From Dehalococcoidia bacterium (GTDB lineage Bacteria > Chloroflexota > Dehalococcoidia > Lucifugimonadales > Lucifugimonadaceae), in assembly GCA_028285005.1 (NCBI GenBank), contig JANQQP010000009.1, positions 29,585 to 93,584 of the forward strand: a stretch of DNA of 64,000 nt, given 5' to 3'. How positions within the stretch are numbered: position 1 is the stretch's first letter; each line of letters opens with the position of its first letter. This document shows positions 33,880-42,398 of the stretch, one piece after another. Made by a program: the position numbers and the translations under genes. The notes under the pieces were generated by a model that saw only the letters and a program-made list of their open reading frames with translations, made no database searches and was not told the DNA's origin.

Positions 33880-34674
33880 CTATCCCGGGCTAAACGTCAA
33901 CCAGCGCTCCTGCTCAGCCGATTCGACTCGTTTGGCGACGCAGCGGGTGAATCCAAGATTTCGTCCGGCATCGATCTCCAACATTCGACCTTCTTCGTCG
34001 GGCGCATGCTTCAGCTCTGCGTACAGCCGGTTCCACTCGAGCCAGTAGCGCCATCCATCAGGCAGCATATCTGCCGTCTCGACATCGACCTTGCCGGAGC
34101 GTTCGAGGTGCCTGCGCCACCACTGCGGACTGTGGAAGGTCCAGAAGTCCCAGTACCAGAACGGCCGCAGATGCTCCGGCGGATCATCTTCGAACTCGTT
34201 CACCAGGCCAGGAACGACGAAACCGATCGAGCCACCACGTTTGACGAACTTCGCAAGGTATCCGATGTAGGTCTCGCTTGTTGCAAAGTAGTGGTAGGCG
34301 TCGATCGACACTACCGCGTCGAAGAACTCTTCCTCGAATGGCAGCGAGTGCGCTTCGGCGTGAACAGGATGAATCCTGTCGCTCAGTCCCGCCTGTTGGA
34401 TCCGTTCCGCGTTCGATTCTGCGTCGATCCATAGATCGGCCGCCCACACTTCGACGCCGAACTCCTTCGCTAGGAAGATAGATGTCGCCGCCCTGCCACA
34501 GCCCAGGTCAAGGACGCGCATGCCCGATTCGAGTTGCAGAGCCTCGCTGAGGAACTCGACCAGCCACAGCGGATTCGGACCCATGGCCTGGTCCATCATC
34601 CAATCGAGGTCGTAGGCACTCGACCTCGGGAACCGCGAGTATGCGGCGGTCTTTTCGTATTGGGTGGCCGTCAA
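33880..34674 (-). CDS. SAM-dependent methyltransferase (class I)
   Basis: Rossmann-type methyltransferase with motif I MRVLDLGCGRAAT, an acidic end of strand 2 (WAADLW), and DAVVSIDAYHYFA as motif IV. The TTG at 34674 overlaps the preceding transporter stop (TTGA) and leaves a sensible 264-residue protein; an extension to 34785 gives low-complexity sequence within the neighbouring gene. No substrate can be named. Probably cotranscribed with the CCC1/VIT1 transporter upstream. Confidence 0.82.
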   Translation of the reverse strand: MTATQYEKTAAYSRFPRSSAYDLDWMMDQAMGPNPLWLVEFLSEALQLESGMRVLDLGCGRAATSIFLAKEFGVEVWAADLWIDAESNAERIQQAGLSDRIHPVHAEAHSLPFEEEFFDAVVSIDAYHYFATSETYIGYLAKFVKRGGSIGFVVPGLVNEFEDDPPEHLRPFWYWDFWTFHSPQWWRRHLERSGKVDVETADMLPDGWRYWLEWNRLYAELKHAPDEEGRMLEIDAGRNLGFTRCVAKRVESAEQERWLTFSPG

Positions 34675-35777
34675 GTGATCGTCTCGCCGATCGCCGTCCC
34701 GACACCAAATGTCACCGCCGCCGCAACTCCTCCCACCAGCAGCATGCGAGCGCCGCCCCAGAGTGAGTTGATACCGGACATCCACGCCAGCCCCGACCCA
34801 ACGACGAGCAGAGCCAGCGCGCTGAAGGTTGCGCTCAGGGCAAGTACCAATCCCGAGTCGCCGAAAAAGTAGGGGAATACCGGCACAAGCGCGCCAACGG
34901 AGAATGCGCTCATCGAAGCCAGGGCAGCGCCCCAGGGCGAGCCGAGATCGCCTTGGTCCAGGCCAAATTCCTCTCGCAGGTGAGTGTCCAGCGCAACTTC
35001 GGGGTCTGCAGAGATGCGCTCCGCTACCGAGGCCGCTTCCTCCTTCGACACACCCTTGGCCTCGAAGAAGCCGGCCAGTTCCGCGGCCTCACGCTCCGGC
35101 CAGAGTTCTAGCTCCGTTCGTTCGAGCCGCACTATGTTCTCGTAGACGTCTTTCTGCGACCGCATTGAGATGTACTCGCCCGCCGCCATCGAAAATGCCC
35201 CTGCCAGGAGCCCGGCAACGCCAGCAAGCACGATGAACTGCCCGTCGCCCGTGCCGCCGGCCACACCCATCACGAGGCTGAAGTTCGAGACGAGGCCGTC
35301 GTTGACCCCCAGCACCGCGGCCCGCAGAGTTCCGCCTTCACCGGCGAGAAAGCCGCCCTCGTGATGGTCTACCGGTTCAGCGTCCGGGTACGCGAGTCGC
35401 CGAAGCGCAAGCTCCTGCTCTCGGGCCGCTTCCGCCATCATCTGAGGGTCAGGCAATCGCGAGACTTCGTGCAGGTTCTTCTCATGGCCGCGGATGAGGA
35501 ACTTCGCGATAAAGGTCGTGCCGATCATCTTCGTCGCTAACCACAGGATCATCGATGCTGGCCCGAGGCGGGCAGGGCGGACGTCACGACCGCTCTTACC
35601 GATCAGCTCTGACCACTGCGCAGCCTGCTCCATCTCGTTGTCCGAAAGCCTCTGAAACACAGCGGCGCGGTTGTCGTCGGGCTCCATTCGCGCAAGTGCA
35701 CCGTAGATCGCTGCCGATCTTCGGGCGTGCCCAAGGAACCGACGGTATATGGCTATCTGCCGAGCATTCGCTGCCAA
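34671..35777 (-). CDS. Ferritin-like/VIT1-CCC1 family iron or manganese transporter
   Basis: The C-terminal half is a VIT1/CCC1 domain: VNDGLVSNFSLVMGVAGG, GLLAGAFSMAAGEYISMRSQ, and two final pairs of membrane helices. The N-terminal ~130 residues look like a helical ferritin/rubrerythrin domain (HARRSAAIYGALA, SDNEMEQAAQW), but the usual ExxH is EQAA, so iron ligands are incomplete. Related proteins move Fe or Mn across membranes. The TTG at 35777 is preferred because AGGAG is six bases before it; TTG 35783 touches the Shine-Dalgarno. Confidence 0.88.
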   Translation of the reverse strand: MAANARQIAIYRRFLGHARRSAAIYGALARMEPDDNRAAVFQRLSDNEMEQAAQWSELIGKSGRDVRPARLGPASMILWLATKMIGTTFIAKFLIRGHEKNLHEVSRLPDPQMMAEAAREQELALRRLAYPDAEPVDHHEGGFLAGEGGTLRAAVLGVNDGLVSNFSLVMGVAGGTGDGQFIVLAGVAGLLAGAFSMAAGEYISMRSQKDVYENIVRLERTELELWPEREAAELAGFFEAKGVSKEEAASVAERISADPEVALDTHLREEFGLDQGDLGSPWGAALASMSAFSVGALVPVFPYFFGDSGLVLALSATFSALALLVVGSGLAWMSGINSLWGGARMLLVGGVAAAVTFGVGTAIGETIT

Positions 35778-35957
35778 GTTCAACTCCTGGGTCGATCATA
35801 CCGTTTGCTTTTCAGCGACGGCACTGGAATCGAACGTCTGAAGATGAGTCGAACATGGCAATAAATGTGCATAGCTCTGGAGTCACCGAGTTCTGATCTG
35901 GACACCCGAATCGAGTAGGCTTGTGCGCCCCAGGCTGTCTCACGAGAGTATGAGTCG

Positions 35958-36731
35958 ATGAACGATCCCACAGCAGAAAACGTCTTTGGGAAGGTTGCGG
36001 AACTCTACGACGAGGTGCGACCCGCCTATCCGCAGCAACTGGTCGATGACGTGCTTGCGTGGAGCGATCTGCCTGACTCAGCACGCTTGCTCGAGATCGG
36101 ATGCGGCACGGGCAAGGCGACAAGGCTCTTCGCACCAAGCGGCTTCCACATCACGGCCATCGATCCGGCAGCAGGCATGCTTCAGGTCGCCCGAAGCACC
36201 TGCACTGAGCACTCGAACGTCGAGTTCTTCGAATCGAAGTTCGAGGAGTGGCCACTGCCGGATGAGCCATACGACCTCGTCTACTCGGCCCAGGCGTTCC
36301 ACTGGATTGACCCGGTGAAGGGCCTGTCCCACGCAGCAGATGCGCTGCGGGATGGCGGCGCATTCTCGCTCTTCTGGAACACCTCAACCTGGCCGAACAC
36401 GGAACTGCGTAAGGAGATCGACGACGCTTACCAGCGCTTCGCCTCAGAACTCGACAGCCCGGCGATCGGCGAGAAGAACTCGCGGCTCTGGCCGGATGTT
36501 GTCCGGGACTCAGGGCATTTCACGGACATCGAAACAGGCGTCTACGAATGGCGCAAGGACTACGACGAAGACACCTGGATTCGCCTGCTGCAGACGCATT
36601 CAGACCACAGGGTGATGGACCCGGAGCAGCTCAACCTGCTTCTGTCGGCAATCGCCGAAGCGATCAGCAGGCACGGTGGCGTCTTGACCGTCGACTACGT
36701 AACCCAGCTCGTGCTCGCGCGCAAAACCTAG
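35958..36731 (+). CDS. SAM-dependent methyltransferase (class I)
   Basis: Methyltransferase-11-type protein: LLEIGCGTGKATRL (motif I), ITAIDPAAGML (acidic residue after strand 2), YDLVYSAQAFHWI (motif IV) and the ALRDGGAFSLFW segment. The 257-residue length is normal for family members such as those resembling yeast TMT1. Substrate unknown. Its stop codon overlaps that of the convergent TPP enzyme by four bases (CTAG). Confidence 0.88.
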   Translation: MNDPTAENVFGKVAELYDEVRPAYPQQLVDDVLAWSDLPDSARLLEIGCGTGKATRLFAPSGFHITAIDPAAGMLQVARSTCTEHSNVEFFESKFEEWPLPDEPYDLVYSAQAFHWIDPVKGLSHAADALRDGGAFSLFWNTSTWPNTELRKEIDDAYQRFASELDSPAIGEKNSRLWPDVVRDSGHFTDIETGVYEWRKDYDEDTWIRLLQTHSDHRVMDPEQLNLLLSAIAEAISRHGGVLTVDYVTQLVLARKT

Positions 36732-38386
36732 AGCGCGGCGTCGATCACCACGTCCAGCACTGCTGGCTCACCAGACTTGATCGCTCCATCCAGCGCCTTA
36801 GCGAAATCGTCGAGGTTGTCCACTCTTTCGCCACGCAGTCCGTACGCCTTCGCCTGCGCAACGAAGTCGATCTCGGCAGGGAAGTCAAAGCCGAAGTAGT
36901 GGTTCGGCATCTCCATCCCGTTCAGCCGGTGATAGTGGTTCATGTTGATCTTCAGGATCTTGTACGAGGAGTTATTGCACATCACGTAGACAACCGGGAT
37001 GTTGCTGTTGACCGACGTGTACAGCCCCTGGATCGTCATCATGGCGCTGCCGTCGCCGATCACGCCGACCGTCGGCCTGTCCATGTTCGCCAGCTTCACG
37101 CCCAGCGTCGCTCCGACGCCCCAGCCGATCGCCTGACCACGACAGCCGTAGTAGGAACCGGGCGTTGAGGGCTGCAGCGCTTCGAACACGAAGCCGCCAG
37201 AGCTAACGCCGTCGTTGTACACGACTGCGTCCTCCGGCATCGTGTCTGCCATCACTTTGCCCATCGCCGCAGCCGTCATCGGCGAGGAAGTCATGCCTTT
37301 CGCAGCGAGATCGAGGAAGGCCTGGTGCCGTGCCGCCGACGCCTGTGCAGCCTGCTCGGAGCGACCTTTCGCCGCTTCGATCTGCGAACCGGTCAGCGTC
37401 TCCGATAGCTGGTCCGCGAGCTGCCCCAGTGCCACGCCCGGCGCTGCGACCACGCCGATGTCGGTTGGCTCAGATTTGCCGATCTCGCCCGAGTTGATAT
37501 CGATATGAATCAGCTTCGAGTCGGCCGCCACGAACTGCCCCGGCTGGTAGAAAAAGTCCTCGAACACCGGACAGCCGGCAGCGACGATCACATCGGCATC
37601 GCGTACCGTCTTCACCGCCTCTTCAGTGCGCATATTCAGCGTGCCCTGCCAAAGTGGATGCGAAGTCGGGAAGTTCATCGTGGCGTATGCGTGTCCGTAC
37701 GCCCGCATCCCGGCCATCTCCGCCAACCGCACCGCACCTTCAGCGCCGCCGAACTCGCTGACACGGTCGCCAACGATCAGAATCGGCCGCTCCGCTTTCG
37801 CGATCAGGCTGCACGCCTCTTCGATTGCGTTACCGTCCGCCTGCGGCAACGCGCTCACGGCTGTCGAGGGCAAGATGTCGATGTCGGCGACGTCATCGAA
37901 TGCGTTCGCTGAGACGGACACGAAGACCGGTCCAGTTGGAGCGGTCCGGGCTTCCTGGAATGCACGACGAATCACCGATGCCATCTGCTCGGCGTGGGTG
38001 ATCTCGGTGCTCCACTTGGCGAACGGCCGCGCCATCTCTGCAAGGTCGCTGCGTCCCGCCGCCATCTTGCGTATGTCCTTGTTGCCCGCGGTCAGGACCA
38101 TTGGCGTGCCCGAGTACTTCATGTCGATCATCAGGCTCAGGCCGTTCGCCATGCCGTTGTCGATGTGCAGGCTCACGAGCGGAACCTCGCCTGAAGCCCG
38201 CGCATAGCCCTCAGCCATGCCGACCGAAACGCCTTCCTGCAGCACGAGGTAATAGCCAATGTCCGGGTAGTCCGGCATGACGTCCATCATCGGCGCTTCG
38301 CTGGTGCCGGGCTGGCCGAACATGTGCTTGATGCCCTCGGCCTGGAACATCTTGAGAAGGGCGTGCTTACCGGCAATTTTCGGCAT
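36728..38386 (-). CDS. Thiamine-pyrophosphate enzyme, benzoylformate decarboxylase-like
   Basis: Member of the acetolactate synthase/pyruvate decarboxylase superfamily. Catalytic Glu51 (LQEGVSVG) activates the cofactor, the middle domain is Rossmann-like, and GDGSAMMTIQGLYTSV at about residue 427 with a CNN at its end is the TPP/Mg motif. It lacks the FAD-domain features of true AHAS, and it has no small-subunit gene nearby. Closest in type to benzoylformate or oxalyl-type decarboxylases; substrate unresolved. Last gene of the sugar-acid-like set that begins at 41574. Confidence 0.87.
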   Translation of the reverse strand: MPKIAGKHALLKMFQAEGIKHMFGQPGTSEAPMMDVMPDYPDIGYYLVLQEGVSVGMAEGYARASGEVPLVSLHIDNGMANGLSLMIDMKYSGTPMVLTAGNKDIRKMAAGRSDLAEMARPFAKWSTEITHAEQMASVIRRAFQEARTAPTGPVFVSVSANAFDDVADIDILPSTAVSALPQADGNAIEEACSLIAKAERPILIVGDRVSEFGGAEGAVRLAEMAGMRAYGHAYATMNFPTSHPLWQGTLNMRTEEAVKTVRDADVIVAAGCPVFEDFFYQPGQFVAADSKLIHIDINSGEIGKSEPTDIGVVAAPGVALGQLADQLSETLTGSQIEAAKGRSEQAAQASAARHQAFLDLAAKGMTSSPMTAAAMGKVMADTMPEDAVVYNDGVSSGGFVFEALQPSTPGSYYGCRGQAIGWGVGATLGVKLANMDRPTVGVIGDGSAMMTIQGLYTSVNSNIPVVYVMCNNSSYKILKINMNHYHRLNGMEMPNHYFGFDFPAEIDFVAQAKAYGLRGERVDNLDDFAKALDGAIKSGEPAVLDVVIDAAL

Positions 38387-38510
38387 GTTGGAAGGTTCCT
38401 TTGGAGTAGGTGCTACGGCGCTCGCCGGTTAAGTTACCTCGAAAACCAGCCAGCCGCTAAATCCCGGCGTCTGAAATCCGTAGTGTGAACGCGGCTTCTG
38501 AGCAGGAGAC

Positions 38511-39662
38511 CTACTCACCCGCAGCCTTCACCAGCTCCTCGTGCAGCCTCGCCGCCACGATCTCCAGCTCGCCCGGCTGGATGTTCAGCGGGTCAACCCA
38601 GATCTCGCGGTCACCGATGTATCCGGACACGACGTACACACGCTGCTCACCCAGCATCAGTCGCCGCGCTAGCTCCAAACCGTCCGGCCCGCGCCACGAA
38701 TCGGTCAGCTTCACCACGACGTGCGGGATGTAGTGGTCGTAATTGTGCTGAATAGACGCGTCGATGCCGGGAATCTCCACGATGCGGTCGAGCACCATCT
38801 CCATGTCACGCCGGTAGCTCTCGGTCTCCGACTCCTCGTTTTCGTCGACGAAGGCTCGCAACGCGGCCAGCAACCCGGCGATCTCTTCCTTCGACACCTT
38901 CTGCGCCCGGGCGATCGTGGCGTTCGGTGCGTTGACCAGCCGGGCGTACTCGACCCACTCGGGCTTGCCAATGAGAAAACCGGTGCTTTGCGGTCCGCGC
39001 ACCGCCTTGCCACCTGAGAACGAAACCAGGTCAGCGCCTTCGGAAACGTACTTACGCAGGTTGTCTCGAGGTGGCAGCATCGATGCTCCGTCAGCGAGCA
39101 ATGGCAGTCCGTGCGCGTGCGCGATCTCGGCTGCCTGTGGAAGCTGCACCGTGCCGCGGTTGCGAAACGGCGACTCCAGGTGAATGACGCCCGCGGTGTT
39201 CGGCGAGATGGCGGACTTAAGCTGATCAGGCGTGCATCCTGAAGCGTCACCGGCTTCTACGAACTTCGTTCCCGGCGTCAGATACAGATGGTCGTAAACG
39301 AAGCGCTGCGGCTTCTGAATCACCAGCTCGTTCGGTATCCCAGACGTGTCAGGAAGCCTTTCGATGATCGCCGGATCGTCCTTCGAGACGGCTGCTGCAG
39401 CCTGCACGACCAGTCCGCCGGACGCACCGCTCGTCACCGTCGCCGCCTCGGCTCCGACCAATGATGCAATCTCCTTGCCTGCGGCTAGCAGCAACTCGTC
39501 GATGTTGACGAACACCTCGGACATGGCGCTCATCGCGTCCATCGCCTCTTGTCGAGGCTTGCTGCCCGAGTGTTTCGTGTTCGGCCCACCGGCGTTGATG
39601 ATCGGCCGGACGCCGAGCCGGTCCAGGATTTCTGAGCCGCTGGTCAGTTCTCGTGTCGACAT
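38511..39662 (-). CDS. SelA-like PLP enzyme (D-glucosaminate-6-P ammonia lyase type)
   Basis: Fold-type I PLP protein. Lys219 (SFSGGKAVRGPQSTG) should bind the cofactor and Asp191 (LADGASML) its pyridine nitrogen. The GGKxxxGPQ context is shared by selenocysteine synthase SelA and its catabolic relatives such as DgaE-type ammonia lyases. No selenocysteine genes or sites occur nearby, so the latter kind of activity, or a related beta-elimination, is more plausible. Followed downstream by a TPP enzyme, with a MOSC protein upstream. Confidence 0.8.
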   Translation of the reverse strand: MSTRELTSGSEILDRLGVRPIINAGGPNTKHSGSKPRQEAMDAMSAMSEVFVNIDELLLAAGKEIASLVGAEAATVTSGASGGLVVQAAAAVSKDDPAIIERLPDTSGIPNELVIQKPQRFVYDHLYLTPGTKFVEAGDASGCTPDQLKSAISPNTAGVIHLESPFRNRGTVQLPQAAEIAHAHGLPLLADGASMLPPRDNLRKYVSEGADLVSFSGGKAVRGPQSTGFLIGKPEWVEYARLVNAPNATIARAQKVSKEEIAGLLAALRAFVDENEESETESYRRDMEMVLDRIVEIPGIDASIQHNYDHYIPHVVVKLTDSWRGPDGLELARRLMLGEQRVYVVSGYIGDREIWVDPLNIQPGELEIVAARLHEELVKAAGE

Positions 39663-39782
39663 CAGATGACGCTCCGCAAAGTTGCGCTCAAGGAAACTGC
39701 CGGGATTCTACGCTGCGAAAATGGTGAGAGTGGTCGTCCTAAAAAAACAGCTTGCCTCGACCAGATCACGTCGGCCAAGATC

Positions 39783-40334
39783 TCACACCCTATCCAGCGG
39801 GACGTGATCTCCCTCCGGCAGGCGGACGGCGATCTGATCTCCCGCACGCACCTCTCCACTTCTTGTCACTACACCCATCACACCTGACTTCCGCACCAGG
39901 TTTCCGCTCCCATCCCTGTCCAAGACCGCCTGCATCAGGCCCGGCTGAATACCGTCCAGTTGTGCGCATGGATTGCGGAGTCCAGTGATCCGGACCTCGG
40001 CGCTGTCACCGAACACCAGAGTCGTATCCGTGGGCAACGACAGGAGGTCGATGCCTTTAGTCGTTATGTTCTCGCCTACCAGCCCCGGTGTGACCGAGAA
40101 CCCCTTTGCCCGTAGCTCCTCGAACAGTTCCTCATGGATCAGGTGTACCTGCCTGAGATTCGGCTGAGTCGGGTCCTGCCTGACGCGGGAGCGATGCTTG
40201 ACCGTCTTGCCCACGTGGGCGTCGCCCTCGACGCCCAATCCTTCGATCAGTGTGATCGAGTCGAGATTCGGCTTCGACATCGTGTGCGCTGGGCTTGCGC
40301 TCACCGCAACCACAACGCCAGATCGCGTGCTCAA
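39783..40334 (-). CDS. MOSC-domain protein
   Basis: MOSC domains bind sulfur or molybdenum cofactor. Recognisable parts are LGVEGDAHVG, QVHLIHEELFEEL, PGLVGENITTKGI and ITGLRNPCAQLDGIQPG, which contains the conserved Cys. Only the MOSC domain is present, like the small YiiM/YuaD-type proteins. The TTG start at 40334 is used; GTG at codon 7 is an alternative. Role not deducible, although neighbouring genes suggest metabolic detoxification or sulfur transfer. Confidence 0.85.
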   Translation of the reverse strand: MSTRSGVVVAVSASPAHTMSKPNLDSITLIEGLGVEGDAHVGKTVKHRSRVRQDPTQPNLRQVHLIHEELFEELRAKGFSVTPGLVGENITTKGIDLLSLPTDTTLVFGDSAEVRITGLRNPCAQLDGIQPGLMQAVLDRDGSGNLVRKSGVMGVVTRSGEVRAGDQIAVRLPEGDHVPLDRV

Positions 40335-40458
40335 TCGGTCTCACCGTCCATCAGTTCACATCTCCAGACAGCCAGGGCTTCAGACACAATGCGCCCAGCG
40401 TACGGTCTGAAACGACCACCCCAAAATCGCACGTAATCGCCATCCGTTCAGCCAGCAG

Positions 40459-41574
40459 CTAGTCCAACACTGCAACTCGGTGCGCCGCTATCCAGTCCTC
40501 GTCCAGATCGAAACCGAGCCCTGGGCCCATGGGTGCATCGAGCACGCCTCGCTCGTTCAGCTTGATCTCTTCCTGCACGCCCCACTGGTGCGCCGCCAGA
40601 GGCATCCAGTACTCGAAGTAGTCGCAGTTGGTGATCGACATGATCACATGCAGGTTTGCCGCGTTCAGCAGCGTGTTGCCGGCCATGCCAATCTCGCAGT
40701 TCATCCTGAACCCTTCCAGCAGGCCGCAGAGCTTCTTTAGACCGGTGATGCCCAGCTTGCGCGCCGTTCCACGCACAATCCGTGGATAGCCAAGCTTCAC
40801 ATAGTGGGCCGTCTCGTTGAACAGGAACGCGACCGTGTCACTCATCGCAAGCGGCGTATCGAGCCGGGCGGACAGCTCCCTTATCGCCTCGAAATCGTTC
40901 CAGGGCACCGGGTCCTCGAACCAGAAGAAGCCGTTCGCATCCAGCGCTCGACCGATCTCCAGCGCTTTTCGCAGGTCGTATCCATTGTTCGGGTCCAGCA
41001 TCAGCGTCATCTCATCGCCAACCGCCTCGCGCACCGCGGCCACCATCTCGACAACGCCTTTTGTAGCCATAGCGCCGGGATGGATCTTGTATGCGTTGAA
41101 TCCTTCTGACTTCAGCTCCAGACCTTCCTCCACAAACCCTGCTGCGTCGGCGTGGCGTGGCGGATACGTGGCGTAGACCTCCGACTCGTAGCGAGCTGTT
41201 CCTAGTAGCCTGTGAATTGGCTGGCCGGCTGCCTTACCTGCGATGTCCCACAGCGCAACGTCCACGCATGACCACGCAGGATGGACCGGCGCGCCGTGAC
41301 CGCCCATCGAATCAAGCTGCGACCACAGCTTCTCCCGCTCGCCCACATCCATGCCCATAACTCTGGGTCCGACTTCACGAACGATTCTGTCCATCAGCGT
41401 GTCGGCATCTCCGGAACGGTCGCCGACAGTGCAGTGGCCTTCGATGCCTTCGTCCGTTTGCACTCTCAAGACGCCGTTCCGCACCTTCCCGCCTATTCCG
41501 CCCCGGTGATCGTGGATGCGAACGTCAGGCACCTCACGTCCAACCACATCAATGCTGATCCCAGTCACCTTCAT
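40459..41574 (-). CDS. Enolase-superfamily (mandelate racemase/muconate cycloisomerase-like) enzyme
   Basis: Metal ligands D194 (LMLDPNN), E220 (FWFEDPVP) and D246 (AMSDTVA) are seen; the third is Asp where the family usually has Glu. The second-strand base motif is K163-I-H165 (YKIHPG), rather than the common KxK. HDHRGGIGG near the N-terminus lies in the capping domain. The product is probably a dehydratase or racemase of an unknown acid. It starts the minus-strand series enolase-like, MOSC, SelA-like and TPP enzyme. Confidence 0.86.
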   Translation of the reverse strand: MKVTGISIDVVGREVPDVRIHDHRGGIGGKVRNGVLRVQTDEGIEGHCTVGDRSGDADTLMDRIVREVGPRVMGMDVGEREKLWSQLDSMGGHGAPVHPAWSCVDVALWDIAGKAAGQPIHRLLGTARYESEVYATYPPRHADAAGFVEEGLELKSEGFNAYKIHPGAMATKGVVEMVAAVREAVGDEMTLMLDPNNGYDLRKALEIGRALDANGFFWFEDPVPWNDFEAIRELSARLDTPLAMSDTVAFLFNETAHYVKLGYPRIVRGTARKLGITGLKKLCGLLEGFRMNCEIGMAGNTLLNAANLHVIMSITNCDYFEYWMPLAAHQWGVQEEIKLNERGVLDAPMGPGLGFDLDEDWIAAHRVAVLD

Positions 41575-41814
41575 GCGTCGCAGGTCCTATCGTGTGCTCA
41601 GGCCGGGTTGTTCCCTCCGGCCGCCGCGAATCTCCGAGAAATTCACACCCGGTATGAGTGTGTTGTCCTATAGCAATGCCGTTACCAGCATGTAGCGTGA
41701 GGTTACACGCATGTGACGAAGTGGTGATTATCCGGGCAATAAGGTCCCGACGCCGTTCCGTGCGGTGCGGTTGGGCGAGTGGCTCACTGGTGTGAAGATA
41801 GGCCTTAATTCACT

Positions 41815-42321
41815 ATGTCTCACTGGACTGACGACCCCGAAATCCACGAACTGATGACCCACCTCGGCAAGGTCGGGAAGTCGGGTAATCCAACACGGTC
41901 AGCATTCGTAGCCGAGCAGGTGAACCGGCTGCTCGTGCAGGTCGAATCGAGGCTTTCTGAACTGCGTAAGGCGTCGAAGGAAGAGGAAGCTCTGAATTCG
42001 GAGCTTGAGCAGTCGAAGCTCTTCGTCCAGGAGCGCCCCAAGCGGGAACGTGAGCTGCAAGAGGCGATCTCCGAGGCCAAGAAGGACCTCATCGCCCAGA
42101 ATCCCAATGCAGACACTCGCCAGCTCGACCAGGACGGTCTGAACGCTGTTGCGGAGTTCGAGGACGATCAGGAAAAGGCCGCTGACCGCATCGAAGAGCT
42201 CACGAAGTCGGTAACGATGAAGCGCACCACGATGCGCAGGTTGGAAGACCGCATCGAGCACTACCGCAGGCAGGTCTACGCCCTCATGGAGCAGCGCAAG
42301 GGCGGCCAGGCAGCAGCCTGA
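41815..42321 (+). CDS. Uncharacterised coiled-coil protein
   Basis: A 168-residue, highly charged protein with heptad-like helices between about residues 30 and 160 (LLVQVESRLSELRKASKEEE; KAADRIEELTKSV; MRRLEDRIEHYRRQV). No signal peptide or enzyme motif. Not assigned to a family. It stands alone in front of a serine hydrolase, 77 bases downstream. In the 240-base gap before it, GCGTG-aggtta-CACGC (41695-41710) is a weak inverted repeat. Confidence 0.7.
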   Translation: MSHWTDDPEIHELMTHLGKVGKSGNPTRSAFVAEQVNRLLVQVESRLSELRKASKEEEALNSELEQSKLFVQERPKRERELQEAISEAKKDLIAQNPNADTRQLDQDGLNAVAEFEDDQEKAADRIEELTKSVTMKRTTMRRLEDRIEHYRRQVYALMEQRKGGQAAA

Positions 42322-42398
42322 TCCCTTGACACGGGCATAGCGCTCGGTCAATCTGGCAGGCCTGAACGCTGCAAGGCAGCGGCGTCCTGGTCTCTGCA

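Noticed and set aside
38511..39662. True selenocysteine synthase SelA
   Set aside because: Shares only the PLP-binding region; no SelB, tRNA-Sec or in-frame UGA selenoprotein is nearby, and the N-terminal SelA domain is missing.
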